Source: Physella acuta (taxonomy: Eukaryota; Mollusca; Gastropoda; Physidae). Taken from it: a DNA stretch of 64,000 nucleotides. The stretch is taken from contig NW_026732661.1 of NCBI RefSeq assembly GCF_028476545.1, positions 1-64,000 on the forward strand, read 5' to 3'. Each line of letters starts with the position of its first letter. Positions within the stretch are counted from its first letter, which is position 1. The notes under the pieces were generated by a model. The model was not told where the DNA came from. It ran no database searches and saw only the letters and a program-made list of their open reading frames with translations. Both the position numbers and the translations under genes were made by a program. Of this stretch, positions 41,299 to 52,095 are shown in pieces.

Positions 41299-44200
41299 AT
41301 GGCCGTGATGTTGCAGGCGATTGGTTTGGTGCTGGTTCTCTGGGTGGGGACTGTGGTCTGTTTTCCCGACGGTGCAAACGTAGACAACTCCTGCTCGGAT
41401 ATGGTACCACAGCACGGTGCTCCCGCCAAAACCTCGACACCTCCCTACACGATATCGTTCACACCTACGTCATACACACCTGGCCAACAGGTGACTGGTG
41501 AGTTGTTGTTTTTTGTTAGCAAAAATAAATTTAATAAAGAAAAACACCACTAGTTGGGTCTGAAAAAGTATCTTTACATGTTAAATTAGCCCTATCCAAC
41601 GTTCCCTCTTAGGAGGAAAAATATTAAGTTAAAAGTGTATTTTGTGTGCGTGTTGTTCTGAACATATGGATATAGGTATTCTGCAAAATAAATGCGCGGC
41701 AGTTGAAACCTAATGCCATTCCACCATCAGTGTTTCTTCCAGACTTTTTTCTCCGGGAGAGGGGGGGGGGCTCTTAAAATTTTCTGGGGGGGGGGGGGGG
41801 GCGGACTAAAATTTTCGATGGGAGGGAGGTCACTGTTAAAAGTATATATTTTCTGTAAAAATTCCATTTCGTTCGGGGGGGGGGGGGGGGGGAGGGGGGG
41901 GGGGGCGGTAAATGTTTTTCGACCCCCATTCCCCATTCCCTACCCCGAAGAGATGCCTGGAAGAAACTCTGGTTTATGGTGGTCCACCATAAACATAAAG
42001 CGAAGACAAGAACTGCGAATGGGTAACTAGTAACGTACCTGCAAATTTTAGTTACGCTTTCTGACCTGACGATCCATTAGGCAGATGATTTAGAAATCAT
42101 CGGTTTTTGTGACCTCTACATATGACTAAGGAATAGTTAGGTCAACCTAGACCTCTTTACTTTCCCTAACTTTAGCTATGTACCCATTTAGGCTGGGTGG
42201 ACTCAGTGACGTTCCACGGACTCAGGTCAGGGATACGAACTCAAAACTTTCGGCTTAGCACGCTAACCTGCGTGCTATGGTGCATATTCTACCCTAACGA
42301 TGTGCATGGTTGAGGTTTAGCGGCAAAAATTAGCAACCGTGTCTAGATTATAGATGGAAGGTCTAACTTTAGTCTGTATAATCTACAAATGCGACCAGTA
42401 TTTCTTTCAGACAGTTTTTCTTCGGGGTTAGGGGGAGGGGACTAAATTTTACGGGGTTATGAGGGTTAAATTTAAAAAAGAACAAAATTATAAGTTACTT
42501 GGGACCGTCATTCCACAGTACATCTGAGAGGAAATGGTAACACGTTCAAAGGTTTCATGATCCAAGCTAAACGGGCAGACGGCTCATCTAATGAGCTCTT
42601 GGGGTCGTTCACAGCTATAGCCGGTACTAGACAGGCGTGTAATGGGGTGAGTAAATGTGATGTAATGGGGTGTGCAAATGTGATGTAATGGGGTGATGTA
42701 TTGGGGTGTGTAAATGTGATGTAATGGGGTGATGTATTGGGGTGTGTAAATGTGATGTAATGGGGTGATGTAATGGGATGAGTAAATGTGATGTAATGGG
42801 GTGATGTATTGGGGTGTGTAAATGTGATGTAATGGGGTGATGTAATGGGATGAGTAAATGTGATGTAATGGGGTGTGCAAATGTGATGTAATGTTTGGGT
42901 AATAGTGATGTAATGGGGTGTGTAAATGTGATTAATGGGATGGGGGGTGTAAATGTGATGTAATGGGGTGGGTAAATGTGATGTAATGGGGTGGGTAAAT
43001 GTGATGTAATGGGGTGAGTAAATGTGTGATGTAATGGGGTGGATAAATGTGATGTAATGGGGTGAGTAAATGTGATATAATGGGGGGTGTAAATTTTATG
43101 TAATGGGGTGAGTAAATGTGTGATGTAATGAGGTGAGTAAATGTGATGTAATGGGGTGAGTAAATGTGTGATGTAATGGGGTGTGTAAATGTGTGATGTA
43201 ATGGGGTAAGTAAATGTGATGTAATGGGGTGGGTAAACGTGATATAATGGGGGTGTAAATTTTATGTAATGGGGTGATGTAATGTGGTGAGTAAATGTGA
43301 TGTAATGGGGTGATGTAATGTGGTGAGTAAATGTGATGTAATGGGGTGATGTAATGGGGTGAGTAAATGTGTAAAACTATTCTTTTTTTTTTAAGTGGTA
43401 AGTGACATTTCGGAAATATTCACTTGATTCTCTTTTTGTTTTCTGAATAAGATAAAGAAAAATCCGATGTAAAAAAAAAACTTTTTTTTTTGCCTGTTAC
43501 AATGAGATTTCGTTGTTTCAACTTCCAGCAAGCTCTGATCCATACAGAGAGCAGAGACAAGTCCAGTAAAACTTTTATCTGGTCACCTCCAGCAGAAGAT
43601 GTGGGATATGTTGTCTTCAGGTAACAAACAATTTGGATCATGGCCAAATAACTATAAGATCGCCAAAAAGTTAACCCACCGCCCAAAAACAATTATAATA
43701 GTAGGATATGAAACTTGCACTTATATTTTTTAACCAAAACCCAACCCTAACCAAACCGTATCCATAACCTTAGCCTACCCCTAACCGTAGCACTAGCCCT
43801 AAACCTAACCCTACAGGTCGATCGGGTGAGTTGTTTTAATTTATGGAGTAGGGGTCGGCGTGGTCGAGTCGGTAAAGCTAGGGACAGCCACTCTTCTAAG
43901 AGAGACAACTCCATAATCAAACAACTGCTGCCTTGTAGTTTGTTCTTGGTTGGACAAATGCCATGGAAGCAAATCCAAAAAGAAAAGCAGGCTGAAATCG
44001 GAGTCAATGGCCTCAATGGCGCATAACCAGTTGACACTTATACTTAATTATGTTGGAGGGTATCCCTTCTATACACTTAATTTGGTTGGAGAGAAACTCT
44101 TCTAACACAAACAGTTAAGAACGCAGAAGAAGACGAATTTACGGAGTGAGTTAAAACATTCGACTGTCTATGCTTAAAAAATAGGTCAAGGTTGCGTGCG

Positions 44201-47200
44201 CGCATTAAAATTTAAATTAGAGCTGAAAAAAAGTGGCGAGGCTTATCTTTTCGCCCGAGCGCGTTTTGCTTTAGTGGCGGGGGGGGGGGGGGGGGGCTTA
44301 TCTGGACAAGATACCACAGTTGTAATGTTGGTTTTATTTTATTATTTTTATTATTGTTAATTTTTTTGTCATTCAGCTGACCGCACTGTTTCCTACATTG
44401 TTGTATTGTTTTATGGCCAGAGCTACGTTTGTGCAGAGTGAGCTCACATTTTGGACCAATGTGGCATCCCGTGCGTTTGTTTCTACAGCCAGTAACCATT
44501 CTACACTAGCCCCGAGTGGTGCCTCAACAGAAGGTAAGTTAACTTTAAAAAAAAATAAAAGCTTGTAACAAAACAAAACAAAACGTTGTTTTTTTTTCAA
44601 ATTATTATTGTCATAAAAATTCAATATGTTGAATTAAGTTTTGTAAGAGATACCTGGAAGAAACTCTTAACACAACTAGTTTTAGAATAATTTAGATTTA
44701 AAGATAAAAATAATAAAATATATATCTTTTATTGGATTGTTGCCCTTTATTACAAGTTTTGGATAAACATAAGGTATAACAGTATGAAATTGTTACATTT
44801 TAAATGTTTTTTAAGTGTTATTTAAATAAAATGTAAATTTAGCGTATTTTAAATGTTAAAAACTAATGTATTAAAGTGAATTACTTTATTTCGAAATTAC
44901 AAATTCAAATCCATTGTTTCTGGAGATGTTTTTCATGTGAACATTTTTGTCTGATTTGCAATATTTAAAACCCCGAAGCAGGAGAAACAACTCTTCTCTA
45001 TTTATTATACTTTATTTATAAAAAAAATATTCAAGCTAATTGAACAAAGTTTTCACAAACTCTATAGCAGATTAGTGTATTATTTTTTTTCACCATCAAT
45101 TCATTTGCAAAGTTATAATCTTTTAATTTTCAGTTCCCCCAGCCCAGAGTTTGGGAACTGTTCCTGCTGATCCTAAATGTGATGGTAAAACTAAAGGATG
45201 TTTCACATCTTGTACTGGCAACACTTGCAAGTTTATTGTGAGCTGGAAGGAGGATGGAACTGATGTTGTCTACAATTTTACAGCTGCTGTTGGGTTTTTT
45301 GATGGCTCCTATGTAGCTCTTGGCTTTTCTAGTGGCTCCAGCATGGCAAGTATTTTTGTGCTGGTAGTTTGGATATGCCGCTTGATTTACACTGACGATA
45401 AATGGGATATGGCCCAAGTTTTTTTTATTTTATTTTATGTAATGCTCTATAAACCTTTCGTGAGTTTAAAAAAAAATGTTTTAAATATCACAATTTAAAA
45501 ACTTCTGTATTTTAGATTTTCATAACTTTTAAAGTATTTTTTAATTTGCTAAAAGTTGTGCATAATATTATGCTGTATTATTCTGTTTTGTTGATAAGCC
45601 CCTAACTTTAAAAACTTTATGTTAAGCTGATACTAACATTTTTTTAAAAATTTCTATTATTCTGTGTTTTGTTGATAAGCTTCTAAGTTTAAAAACTTAA
45701 TGATGAAGTGATACTAACATTAAAATTTCTATAGGGTGGTGACAGTGTGATGGGTTGTGCCTTTGGTACAAATGGTACAGTTGTGTCCTTCACTGCTGAA
45801 AATCTGGGGAAAACTTCTTCTACCTTTGCTGATGATGTGAGTTAATTTTTTATTAAAAATATTTTTAAAAATAAACATATTGCTATGTTGTTGTTTTTTT
45901 TTTTTGTTCATTAATTTAGTAGATTAACTGATCTGGTTTACTGTAATTCACTCTACATAATGTAAAATTAACACAAAACTGCTACTGCTTTATAAAAAAT
46001 GTCCTCTAATATTATTTAATATTTTAAAATTTAAATTACTCAACTTTTTCCAGACAATTTTAATCAAGCCCAGCGTTCTTGCACTCCACTGTGTTAATGT
46101 GGCATCTATCTTATAAAAATGTAATCAAAATTTTTATTCTTCAAGTTAAAATTATTTTTATATATTTCAAATTGAAATCTCAGAATGTCAAACTGATATC
46201 TCAATCTTATGACGATGATGTCCTGACGTGTTCGACCCGTCGACCTATAGCTGGTTCAGGAAAACGTTTTGATGTTAGCCAGAACTGGACCCTGTTGTTT
46301 GCCAGGGGTAGAGCCTTTGTGGGTGAGTTAATGAATACCATGTATTGTAGGCTACTCACCTATACGTATTCATGTATACAGTATTTAAAAATGATGAAAT
46401 TCATGTTTCACTCACGGGACCATGATCATGTGCATACAAACATAATGTTATAAATATTGAATGCCAATGTTTCATACTCACATCATGTATATGCAAAAAT
46501 TATTTCCATTTGAAATAATATTTTTCAAAATCTTATTTAATTTACTTCTTTGATTTGTTTTGCAGGTTCACAAGTTATTTTAACCAACCATTTAAATGAA
46601 AAATACATCTCTATAGCAGCTGTTACCTCAAAGTATTCAGAAAATGTTGATGCGAAACAACAAAATAATGATATTTATAAATTCCATGGTAATCAATAAA
46701 TTGTATAGTTTGCCTTTTTATAATTTGGATTGTTTTTTAATTAATTTTTTGTAGGCAGCTACAAAGCCAAAAATATATGTAGTGTAGTCTTTGGCTTATG
46801 ATGTTCACTACTTTTTTCTGGAATTTGTTTTCTGCTTTAATGACTCAAATAAAAGGAAATGTTTTATTGCCTTTTTCTCATTACTTTTTTCCAGTGCCCT
46901 CAAACATTTTGCAGTAAATTATTAAGTTCAAAGTTACAAATGTTAAAAATATTTGCATTGTCTTTCTAAATATTTTAAATTAATCATTGCATTGCACTAT
47001 AGGCTGTTTGATGGTAGCCTCTTGGTTGATCTTTTCAAGTATTGGGATCATCACTGCCAGATTTTACACGCCAGGGAGGAAAAATACAATTTTATCTCTC
47101 AAAGTTTGGTTCCTGGTTGGTGTTTTCTCATTGATTAAAGTTCTTTTTAATGTTTTAAACTTTTACTTAATGTTACTATATTGCCTACTGAAATTTGGAA

Positions 47201-50200
47201 ACCTACAGTTGTACATTAGTTAATTAGTTAGTCCTAACTTAATATTGATCACACTAATGAAAGCAAAAATGAATTTCTTAATGCTAAACAGTTTTGAATC
47301 ATTAGCTTCATCATATCTTAAAATTATTTTAGATTTCACATGCAAACTGTAAAATACAATTTTACCTCTCGGTGTTTGGGACACGGTTGGTGTTTCTCAT
47401 TGATAGAAGTTCTCAAACTTTTTAATGTTTTAAACTTGTAGTTTATGTTACTATATGACCTACTGAAACTTGAAAACCTACAATATTTAATTAGTTAGTC
47501 CTAACTTAATAACGATCACACTAATGAAAGCAAAACAGCTTTGAATTATTAGCTTCATCATATCTTAAAATTATTTTAGATTTCATATGCAAACTGCAGT
47601 ATGTTCTTGGTATCTTCATGTTTGCAGATAATATCTTCTTGTTTCCTTGCGGTGTGTATTTTAACTGCCGTTTTCTCCATTGTTCTGAAAAAAGCATGGA
47701 GCAATGTAAGTCACCTACAAATGCTTTGAAATTTTTTATTGCTTACCAAATTTAAAAATTTAATCTCGGACGTAAAGGTATTTTAACCAAGAAATCAAGC
47801 AGACAAAATAATGAGTCAACTTGTAAAGAGTTGGCCTATAACCTATTCAGCCAAATGTTAAAAAACTGCTTAATTATAATTAAAAAGGGACTTTTCATGT
47901 TTAGTTTTATTACTTTCTTGATTAATAATAGCTATGCTATTGTTTCCTTAATGAATTCAGGCATCAAATAAATTCAAATCTATCATCATAATTTGAATGA
48001 ATACATTCATATTCCAGCTAGAAAATGAGGCAGAGTATGTGTCAAGCCACCCTATAATAGGCGCCATTGTCATGATCCTGACAGTCATTACTGTGAGTCT
48101 TTTCGGTGGTTGATCTATTTTTGTACAAAAACTACTCACACTTTTGATTCATTTGTGTTATCTTACATTTGTGAACAAACACAATTCTTGCATTTAAGTT
48201 GTAGTTGGAGAGTCTGGAAGCAGGATGTGTCATGCCATTAAAAAATATTAAATTAAAATAACTATTTTGTCAACCTGTGTTTAAACAGGTTAATTTTTAA
48301 TTGTTATAAATAATCAACTGTTGAATGTGTTGACAGCTAGTCATGTTCATGTTTCGTGATTACAATGACACACCCAAGCGACCTCTCGTTAACCGGGCCC
48401 ATTTCATTGTGGGAGTATCTGCTCATATATTGGCTGGTAAGTTGATTCATCTAAGCTTCCCTGATGAGCTTAATAAAATATTCTAGCTAGTTCTTTAGAA
48501 AACTGTTAGTGTCTATTTTGTAGATAAACAATCATCATGTCATGTTTGCCTGTCGTCCCTACTGGGACATAGGCCGCTGACAAGAGCTTTCCAGACGTCT
48601 CTGTCCAGGGCTAGTCTCTCCAACTGTCCCCAGGTGTATCCAATCTTCTTGGTGTCTTCTTCCAGGTCACGTCTCCAGGTCTTTCTTGGTCTGCCTCTCT
48701 TCCTTCTGCCTTGTGGATTCCAGGTGAGGGCCTGTCTTGTTATGCTGGATACAGGCTTCCTGAGTGTGTGGCCAATCCATTTCCATTTTCTCTGGAGGAT
48801 CTCTACTTCCACTGGCAGTTGATTTGTCCGTTGCCATAGAACATCATTTCTGATGGTTTTAGGCCAGCGAATTCGCAGGATCTTTCTGAGACATGCGTTT
48901 ATAAATGATTGTATCTTCTTCTTATTTATAGCAGTTATTCTCCATGTCTCGGCTCCATAGAGTAAAACAGGTTTTACTAGTGTGTTGAAGATCCGGATTT
49001 TTATTCTAAGGGTTAAATCTCCCGAACCCCAAACATTTTTTAGTTGGTTGAAGACTGCTCTTGCCTTACCCATCCTTATTTTTATGACTGCTTCTGTCCC
49101 ACCCTGCTTATCAACAATACTTCCAAGGTAGGTGAATCTATCCACTTCTTCTAGGGCTTCTTCTGCCAATGTTATAGGGTTGTTGTTTGATGCATTGACT
49201 TTGAGAACTTTACTTTTCCCTCTGTGGATGTTCAGACCCAGGCTTGTAGAAAAATTTGCAACCCTGTTGGTTTTATCCTGCATTTGCTGTTGTGTGTGAG
49301 AAAGGAGGGCCAGGTCGTCAGCAAAGTCCAGGTCATCCAACTGGCTCCACAATGTCCACTGTATACCGTTTCGCGTTTTCTCTGTTGACATCTTCATAAC
49401 CCAGTCTATGGCCAGTAGGAACAGGAATGGTGAAAGTAGGCAACCCTGCCTTACTCCGGTCCGTACTGGGAAGGCCTCTGTAGTCTGTTGGCCATGCACT
49501 ACTCTACATTTGAGACCTTCATATGAAGACATGATAATGTTGACTATTTTCTGTGGCACCCCGTAGTGTCTCAACAATTTCCACATTGACTGCCTATCCA
49601 GGCTATCAAAGGCCTTCTCATAGTCTATGAAATTAATATAGTGAGATGAGTTCCACTCTTGGGTCTGTTCAATGATGATGCGCAGGGTAGCAATTTGGTC
49701 TATGCATGACCTTTCCTTCCTAAAGCCCGCCTGTTGATCTCGAAGCTGGGGATCTATGGCTTCCTTCATTCTGTTTAATAATATTCTGTTGAAGACTTTG
49801 AGATAAACAATAATAATAATAAAAAAAAATAATGTCACCATCTTGATATCAGTTTACAATAATTGAAATGTGAAATGTGTTTTCTTTGATGAGCTTAATA
49901 AAATATTTTAGCTAATTGTTTAGAAATAAATGTTAGTCTCTATTTAGCATTCACATGATAACATATTAACTCACTACATTAATTGAAATGTTAAATGTGT
50001 TTTGTCTATTTCAGTGATCGCCATTTTCTTTGGTGTGCGTCTTAGAGGTGCTGCCACACCTTACTACACTGTCTATATCTTAGGGGCATATGTGGCCTGG
50101 ATCCTGTTTGTGGAGATTTTACTGGAGCTGATCACTTTCTGTGACAAGAGGATAGGTGAGGAAAACTTGACACTTTAGGTGACTAAGGGAAAGGTAAAAA

Positions 50201-50867
50201 AAAAAAAAAAGGATACGTAGACGAAACTTAATGGTAGGTGACAGTGTTTCTTTCAGACTTTTTTCTCCGGGGGGGGGGGGGCTACACTGGTAAGAGTATA
50301 TATTTTAATATAAATACCATTTCTTTCGGGGGGGGGGGTAGAATTTCTTCGGGAGGGCTCCCCCCCCCCCCCCAGAGAAAAAAGTCTGAAAGAAACTCTG
50401 GTGACAAAATCAATGTGATATATTGGCTAACAACTGAATAGGCACAAGTTAAACTACTTTTTTCTTAGTTTATTGGTTCATTTACGTATAAAGTAACCTG
50501 TTAAAATAAATCCTATTGGCTGGTTACCTGCCAAACCATGTTTTTGTTTAACACAGTCACGTATGAAGTCTATGAAATGAGTAGCTCAGACAACTCCAAA
50601 CTCAACCCGCCTGGCACAGAGATTGAAAAGGTTGACTCCATTTTTGTTTTTAATTTTTATCGTGAGCAAAATTTGTAACCTTGGTTTTTATTTTTAGTTA
50701 TTTTTTTGCACCAATAACATCTTTTCCAAATTTAAATTAATTAATTTGATTGTTTCCAGACCATCTTAATCAAGCGCGTCATTCTTGTAGTCCACTGTGT
50801 TGTGGTGGTATCTTTGGCTGTTGCTGTCATAGCCATCATTGGTGTTGGAGAGGGATCTGATTCATAA
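41299..50867 (+). CDS. FRRS1-like: FRRS1-like protein, gene C, with a divergent b561 core
   Basis: Coding exons: 41299-41497, 42519-42646, 43529-43620, 44421-44533, 45134-45345, 45735-45836, 46184-46322, 46566-46688, 47003-47115, 47628-47705, 48018-48092, 48337-48436, 50015-50155, 50557-50630, 50760-50867. They join in frame to 598 aa. Signal peptide (VVC|FPDGA), Reeler and DOMON are close to gene B. In the b561 core H369, H444 and H480 remain, but IHR of exon 10 has become IIS, losing one heme-ligand histidine. Exon 10 is three codons shorter. Exon 11 has SSHP for SGHP. Exon 12 has NRAH for NWAH. Exons 13-15 are again close to gene B. There is no stop or splice loss, so it may be a working but altered protein or an early pseudogene. 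Its 3' UTR is not the conserved one. Confidence 0.85.
41728..41982 (+). mobile_element. hAT-like MITE (family A), gene C intron 1
   Basis: CAGTGTTTCTTCCAGAC opens it, and GCCTGGAAGAAACTCTG lies near the right end. TCCACCAT at 41720-41727 recurs at 41983-41990. Gene B has a single TCCACCAT (20925-20932) in matching sequence. About 11 extra bases (GTTTATGGTGG) lie between the usual right end and the TSD. The interior holds G runs of more than 15. Confidence 0.82.
42055..42285 (-). mobile_element. tRNA-derived SINE in gene C intron 1
   Basis: Orthologous to the copy at 20995-21240. About 18 bp are missing near the tRNA-like head relative to gene B. Confidence 0.78.
42641..43374 (+). repeat. Splice-donor-derived minisatellite, gene C intron 2
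   Basis: About 730 bp of units of about 20-24 bp (TAATGGGGTGAGTAAATGTGATG), starting at the exon 2/intron 2 junction, with GGTGATGTAATGG sub-units making higher-order patterns. More than ten units contain GGG|GTGAGTAA. The minus-strand His/Tyr-rich ORF is an artefact. Confidence 0.92.
43735..43820. repeat. Degenerate telomere-like CCCTAA tract, gene C intron 3
   Basis: Orthologous to 22690-22765 in gene B, slightly longer. Confidence 0.55.
43850..44140 (+). mobile_element. tRNA-headed SINE with (GAA)n tail, gene C intron 3
   Basis: Orthologous to 22797-23090. The tail reads TTAAGAACGCAGAAGAAGA. A G run of about 20 at 44279-44297 lies further downstream, ahead of exon 4. Confidence 0.68.
45346..45351 (+). 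promoter_or_regulatory. GC-AG intron donor, gene C exon 5
   Basis: AGCATG|GCAAGT, as in genes A and B, joined to GGT GGT GAC at 45735. Confidence 0.85.
46040..46110 (+). pseudogene. Stranded last-exon fragment in gene C intron 6
   Basis: CAACTTTTTCCAGACAAT and about 55 following bases match the acceptor and start of the terminal coding exon (gene A 16801-16870), at roughly 80 per cent by eye. It sits between DOMON exons, far from the true last exon at 50760. Confidence 0.75.
47085..47600 (+). repeat. Tandem duplication of exon 9 tail plus intron 9, gene C
   Basis: The last 30 or so bases of exon 9, its GTTGGT donor and about 230 bp of intron recur in diverged form from about 47352 (AAATACAATTTTACCTCTCG). 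The second exon tail is degraded and not used in the model. Gene B has only one copy. Confidence 0.8.
48533..49800 (-). mobile_element. 5'-truncated LINE with 11-bp TSD, gene C intron 12
   Basis: AGATAAACAAT at 48522-48532 and 49801-49811 flanks the insert, and genes A and B lack it. The minus strand encodes an uninterrupted C-terminal ORF2 (stop 48540-48542): reverse transcriptase from about its first motif ([34 protein letters not shown]), then LLYGAETWR and a [16 protein letters not shown] tail. The 3' end is a GTCCC..GGGAC hairpin and an (ATG)n-like tail. I do not assign a clade with confidence. The intact frame suggests a recent insertion. Confidence 0.9.
50242..50400 (+). mobile_element. 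hAT-like MITE (family A), gene C intron 13
   Basis: About 159 bp between CAGTGTTTCTTTCAGACTTT and AAAGTCTGAAAGAAACTCTG, 27-bp near-perfect inverted repeats with G and C runs inside. The flanks share only GTGA, so the TSD is unclear. Confidence 0.8.
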
Positions 50868-51075
50868 GGGGTCATCTATTCATGACAAACACGCACAAAA
50901 ACCCTTTCTCTTAGAACCCAAATCCTCCTCTCCCCACCCCCGTCAACATGTGTCCACTTTAGGGCAGACCCCCACCCCTCTAAGCTAACTTACTTTAAAC
51001 TTACTCAGTAAAAGATATGGTATGTGAGTGTACAATCATTGTATGCGTATGTGTGTGTGTGTTTATGTGTGTATA
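50868..51075 (+). other. Gene C 3' flank; UTR homology ends early
   Basis: Homology to the 3' UTRs of genes A and B stops about 17 bp after the stop codon (ATTCATGACA). From 50910 the sequence is the first copy of a repeat of about 180 bp whose second copy lies at about 57753-57927. It ends in a GT-rich run. No poly(A) signal is obvious before the LTR element. Confidence 0.6.
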
Positions 51076-51837
51076 TGTAAGCCCTGCTAGGGGGGGATAC
51101 CTTAAAATCTACCCTTCTAGGCTTAACTAACTAATCTGTCCGGTCAGTGCAACCATGGTAGAACCCACAGTGGTTGAACCCTAACCTTAGTCTAAATAAT
51201 AAGCTACTAAAATAAAACAAAAACTTTCACAGTTAATAAAATTTATTGCATGGAACCAAAAGTTATAAAATAAGAATAGATATAAACTGACACAAAACAG
51301 AACCAAACGAAACAAACTTTTTACATCAAACACAACACCCAATTTCGGACTACGTCCTAGAAAAAGGAAAACAAATAAATTAATTACTTTACAAAGAAAA
51401 GTTATATACAAAGCATTAACCACAGGCTGGCTGGATGGTGCGAATTTGCTATTCTTTTCACCCGATGACCAGAGAGACTGCCTGCTCCCTTCACCGCAGC
51501 TTTACACACAAAAGACAGAGTTCAACAAGCCGGAACCCGACTTCCACACACCTCACACGCTACACGTAAACAAATAGTCCCTAATTCACGGATAACAAAC
51601 CAAACACGACGAAACATGCAACAGAATATTATAAAAAGACACTTACTATAAACAATGACAACAATATAAACGAAATATATATAAACTAGCTATAACCAGG
51701 GACATAAACAGTGAGACAGCGGCGCCATAATACGGGACTACACAACTAAAAAAATACGAACAATTTACGACATGAAACGAAACGATACATTCGCCTTCTA
51801 AGTTACAAATAATAAAAATACACTCCAGCCGCTCACA
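51076..51837 (-). repeat. 3' LTR of the gypsy element
   Basis: Equal in length to the LTR at 56961-57722. The two share a 78-residue incidental ORF, which is not a gene. Confidence 0.9.
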
Positions 51838-51884
51838 TACACGCCCCCTAAAGCTTGCGGTCACCGCAAGCTAACAAACTTGAA

Positions 51885-52095
51885 AAAAAACAGCCCACAG
51901 GGCATAATCATAAATGTTACAAAAAACTTTGCAGGAAGAACTTGCAAAAAAATCAGCCCACAGGGCATAATCATACATGTTACAAAAAACAAAACTTTGC
52001 AAAAGAACTTGCAAAAAAATCAGCCCACAGGGCACGATCATAAATTTTATAAAAAAACATTGTCAAAAAAATCAGCCCACAGGGCACAATCACAA
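51885..52095 (-). repeat. About 60-bp tandem repeat between pol and the 3' LTR
   Basis: Four units with CAGCCCACAGGGCA, an ATAATCATAAATGTTACAAA-like part and a CTTTGCAAAAGAACTTGC-like part. It lies in the element's 3' non-coding region. Confidence 0.85.
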
